A DNA stretch of 64,000 nucleotides, taken from the NCBI GenBank assembly GCA_034509425.1, contig JAVTVJ010000033.1:2046001-2110000 (forward strand), read 5' to 3'. Source of the DNA: Eopsaltria australis. Taxonomy: Eukaryota > Chordata > Aves > Passeriformes > Petroicidae. Positions 62,131-64,000 of this stretch are shown here, one piece after another. A program made the position numbers and the translations under genes. The notes beneath the pieces were generated by a model. That model saw nothing but the letters and a program-made list of their open reading frames with translations. It was not told the origin of the DNA and did no database searches. How positions within the stretch are numbered: position 1 is the stretch's first letter; each line of letters begins with the position of its first letter.

Positions 62131-64000
62131 ACTTGACTTAAAAAGGTGCAGAAATCCTTGGCTAGCTTCTCTGAATCCAGGGATGTACAAAACCAAAGTT
62201 CCAGCAAATTGTGGATGAATGGATTCCTACATGATGAACAAGTGAAATGTATAGGATATCATATGTGAAAGCATTTTCCAAAATTACTCTGGAAGGGGTT
62301 TATATTTTTCTTTTCAATCTTTAACTAAGCATATTATTTATCACACAAGTGGTTTCATGTCAAGTAGGCAGAGGAATTATGTGAGCTCTAGTGATTAAAC
62401 ACAGAGATGTTAAACCTTGTCATAGCCTTGTGTTTGTCTCTGGGGCTGTCACTGTAGGAGGTACCAGCTACTGAGGCCTGTCAAAACCCATTAAATGTGA
62501 TCTGCTGCTTAATGCCCTGGTCTGACGACAGGACAGGGAATCTGACAGTGTAAGAGGAGCAGGTAAACAAAACAGTGGTCATAAAAAGACTCCCACTGAA
62601 GTGCAGAGAAGTAAGTTTTCACTATGAGTTTCTGAAAATCATTTTCAAATAAAAAGCTCTGCAAAATTTTGGAGAAGGAGTGGTTGTGGTTTATAACTGG
62701 AGAAGAGACACTGATGAGATTCTTTTTTTTCTCCAATAAACAAATAGTAAATACCTGTCTGATTCAAGCTGAGCAAGCACTGCTCTTCTGCTGCTCAGAA
62801 GAATGTAAAGATTTCATGTAGTTAGGAAGATCCTAGCAGTCCAGACCATGAAAGTTGTGGAAAAAAATATCTCCAAGAGCACAGAGGTGGAATGAGAAGC
62901 TAGGAGACCACAGGGGACAAACACAACATCAGACTGGCATTCTCTGCTGCTCTATGCAAACAGAGGAAAACAAGGCTTTTCCCAGTAATTCCTCAGTGTT
63001 GATTACTCACACCAGTGCACAAAAAGAATTTGAGGCATAGTTTTCTGTTTTCCTGCTCATTCACTTGCATTCAGATGTTCATGGGCAGAAAAAGTAGGGG
63101 AAATTACATAGTGCCAGAGCCCTGGGGACCTGCCTGTCCCTACCCACCCCAGTTGGCTCCACCAACTCTGACCATGACTCAGGACCCTATTTCAGTCCCC
63201 AGGATCAAACAGTGCCATGGCAGAGCATTGTATGGTGAGATTTTCCACAGTCTTAATGAACCTTTATTAATGAGATCACTGAAAGGGAGTTTTCCTGTCT
63301 TGCAGAGGTTGTCATTTGACTGAGAAATGCCTTCTTTGGTCAAAAGAAAACAACACATTAAAAATTCATTGCATATACCCCAGCACAGGACATACTTAGA
63401 TTTGAACCAGACTGATACTTGTATTGTGCAGAATGTTTACTCAGTGGCTAAAGCGTGAAGGGGTTTCAGTACCCACAAAACAATTGTGCATCCTGCTTTT
63501 TTTCTCGGGCTTCTTTTTTTTTCTTATCATGCCATAAAAAATACTAGTTTTAGAACTGCTATACCTATTTTGGTACTTACAGGACTATTAAATCTGTGCT
63601 AGCTCCTGAATTAATAAACATACACAAAAATACACTAGAATATCAAAACCCCAGAAAATTTGTCCATCGGGAACATATTTTTATAGCCATGAAATACTAG
63701 TGTTTTACACAGGTCTGAAAGGAATCTCCTGCATCATAAATCAAGGCTTCTACTTTTTCAAGCAACCACACACATGACTTTATAAATTTATCGAGTTCCA
63801 TATTAGAAACTGAGATTTTAATCTCATTACTACTACTGGATGGCTGTTCAAAATGTCACTTCTATAAAGGTTAGAAACCCTTCCCCAGTTCACAGCTTAA
63901 TTGTGTTTACACAGTTAGTTTCTGTGCCAGGCTCATCCTTTAATTTCACTAGACTTGCCTTCCCATTTTTGCAATACACTTTCAGAAACAGGTGACATCT
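62131..64000. other. noncoding spacer
   Basis: No gene or recognised repeat. A slightly GC-richer piece lies around 63100-63200 with an open plus-strand frame that I do not recognise. Short poly(T) runs occur near 63500. Confidence 0.55.

Noticed and set aside
1..64000. Search for CRISPR arrays, operons, bacterial defence systems, rRNA and tRNA genes
   Set aside because: The sequence is vertebrate-like with no regularly spaced repeats, no operon structure and no cloverleaf or rRNA segment that I could recognise by eye.

Overview
This window reads as a long noncoding stretch of a bird nuclear genome. It is AT-rich throughout, has no long open reading frame and no bacterial gene organisation, and its dispersed repeats are of avian type. 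These are CR1 LINE 3' fragments, several ending in the ATTCTATG-type octamer repeat that replaces a poly(A) tail in CR1, plus copies of two LTR families that I recognise from bird genomes. One family runs from TGTCCTGGGTC or TGCTGGTTTTGG to GGTTAAACCACAACA. The other begins TGGTGGGTTGACC and has a GC-rich, internally repetitive body. Family assignments come from memory of consensus sequences, not from a search.

Layout. Bases 1-9900 are AT-rich spacer with homopolymer tracts and one exon-like segment on the minus strand (2078-2184). A solo LTR occupies 9914-10430. Bases 10431-20650 are repeat-poor, with a regulatory-looking block at about 14470-15750. An internally deleted CR1 lies at 20655-21125, followed by about 9 kb of spacer. 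At 30464-30697 there is a short, decayed GIY-YIG-like coding relic, probably from a Penelope-like retroelement, and just downstream a truncated LTR (31205-31900). Bases 31900-42690 are repeat-poor and hold several blocks that look like conserved regulatory DNA. A CR1 3' end is at 42690-42862. Two different LTRs lie side by side on the minus strand at 46391-47792. Bases 47793-56280 are mostly spacer with simple repeats and one unrecognised GC-rich island (53990-54650). A cluster of three CR1 fragments, all on the minus strand, fills most of 56723-59600. The rest is spacer with one regulatory-looking block near 61.8-62.1 kb.

Genes. No complete gene is visible. The strongest coding hints are three minus-strand segments: 58529-58661, 56286-56340 and 2078-2184. 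Each is open with usable splice signals, or a start codon plus a donor. The two upstream segments end in the phase at which the last begins, so they could be widely spaced exons of one minus-strand gene. I could not identify the protein, and chance splice-site pairs are common in 64 kb, so these remain candidates. The simplest overall reading is a large intron or gene desert containing possible distal regulatory elements and old retroelement debris. I found no convincing novel biological system.
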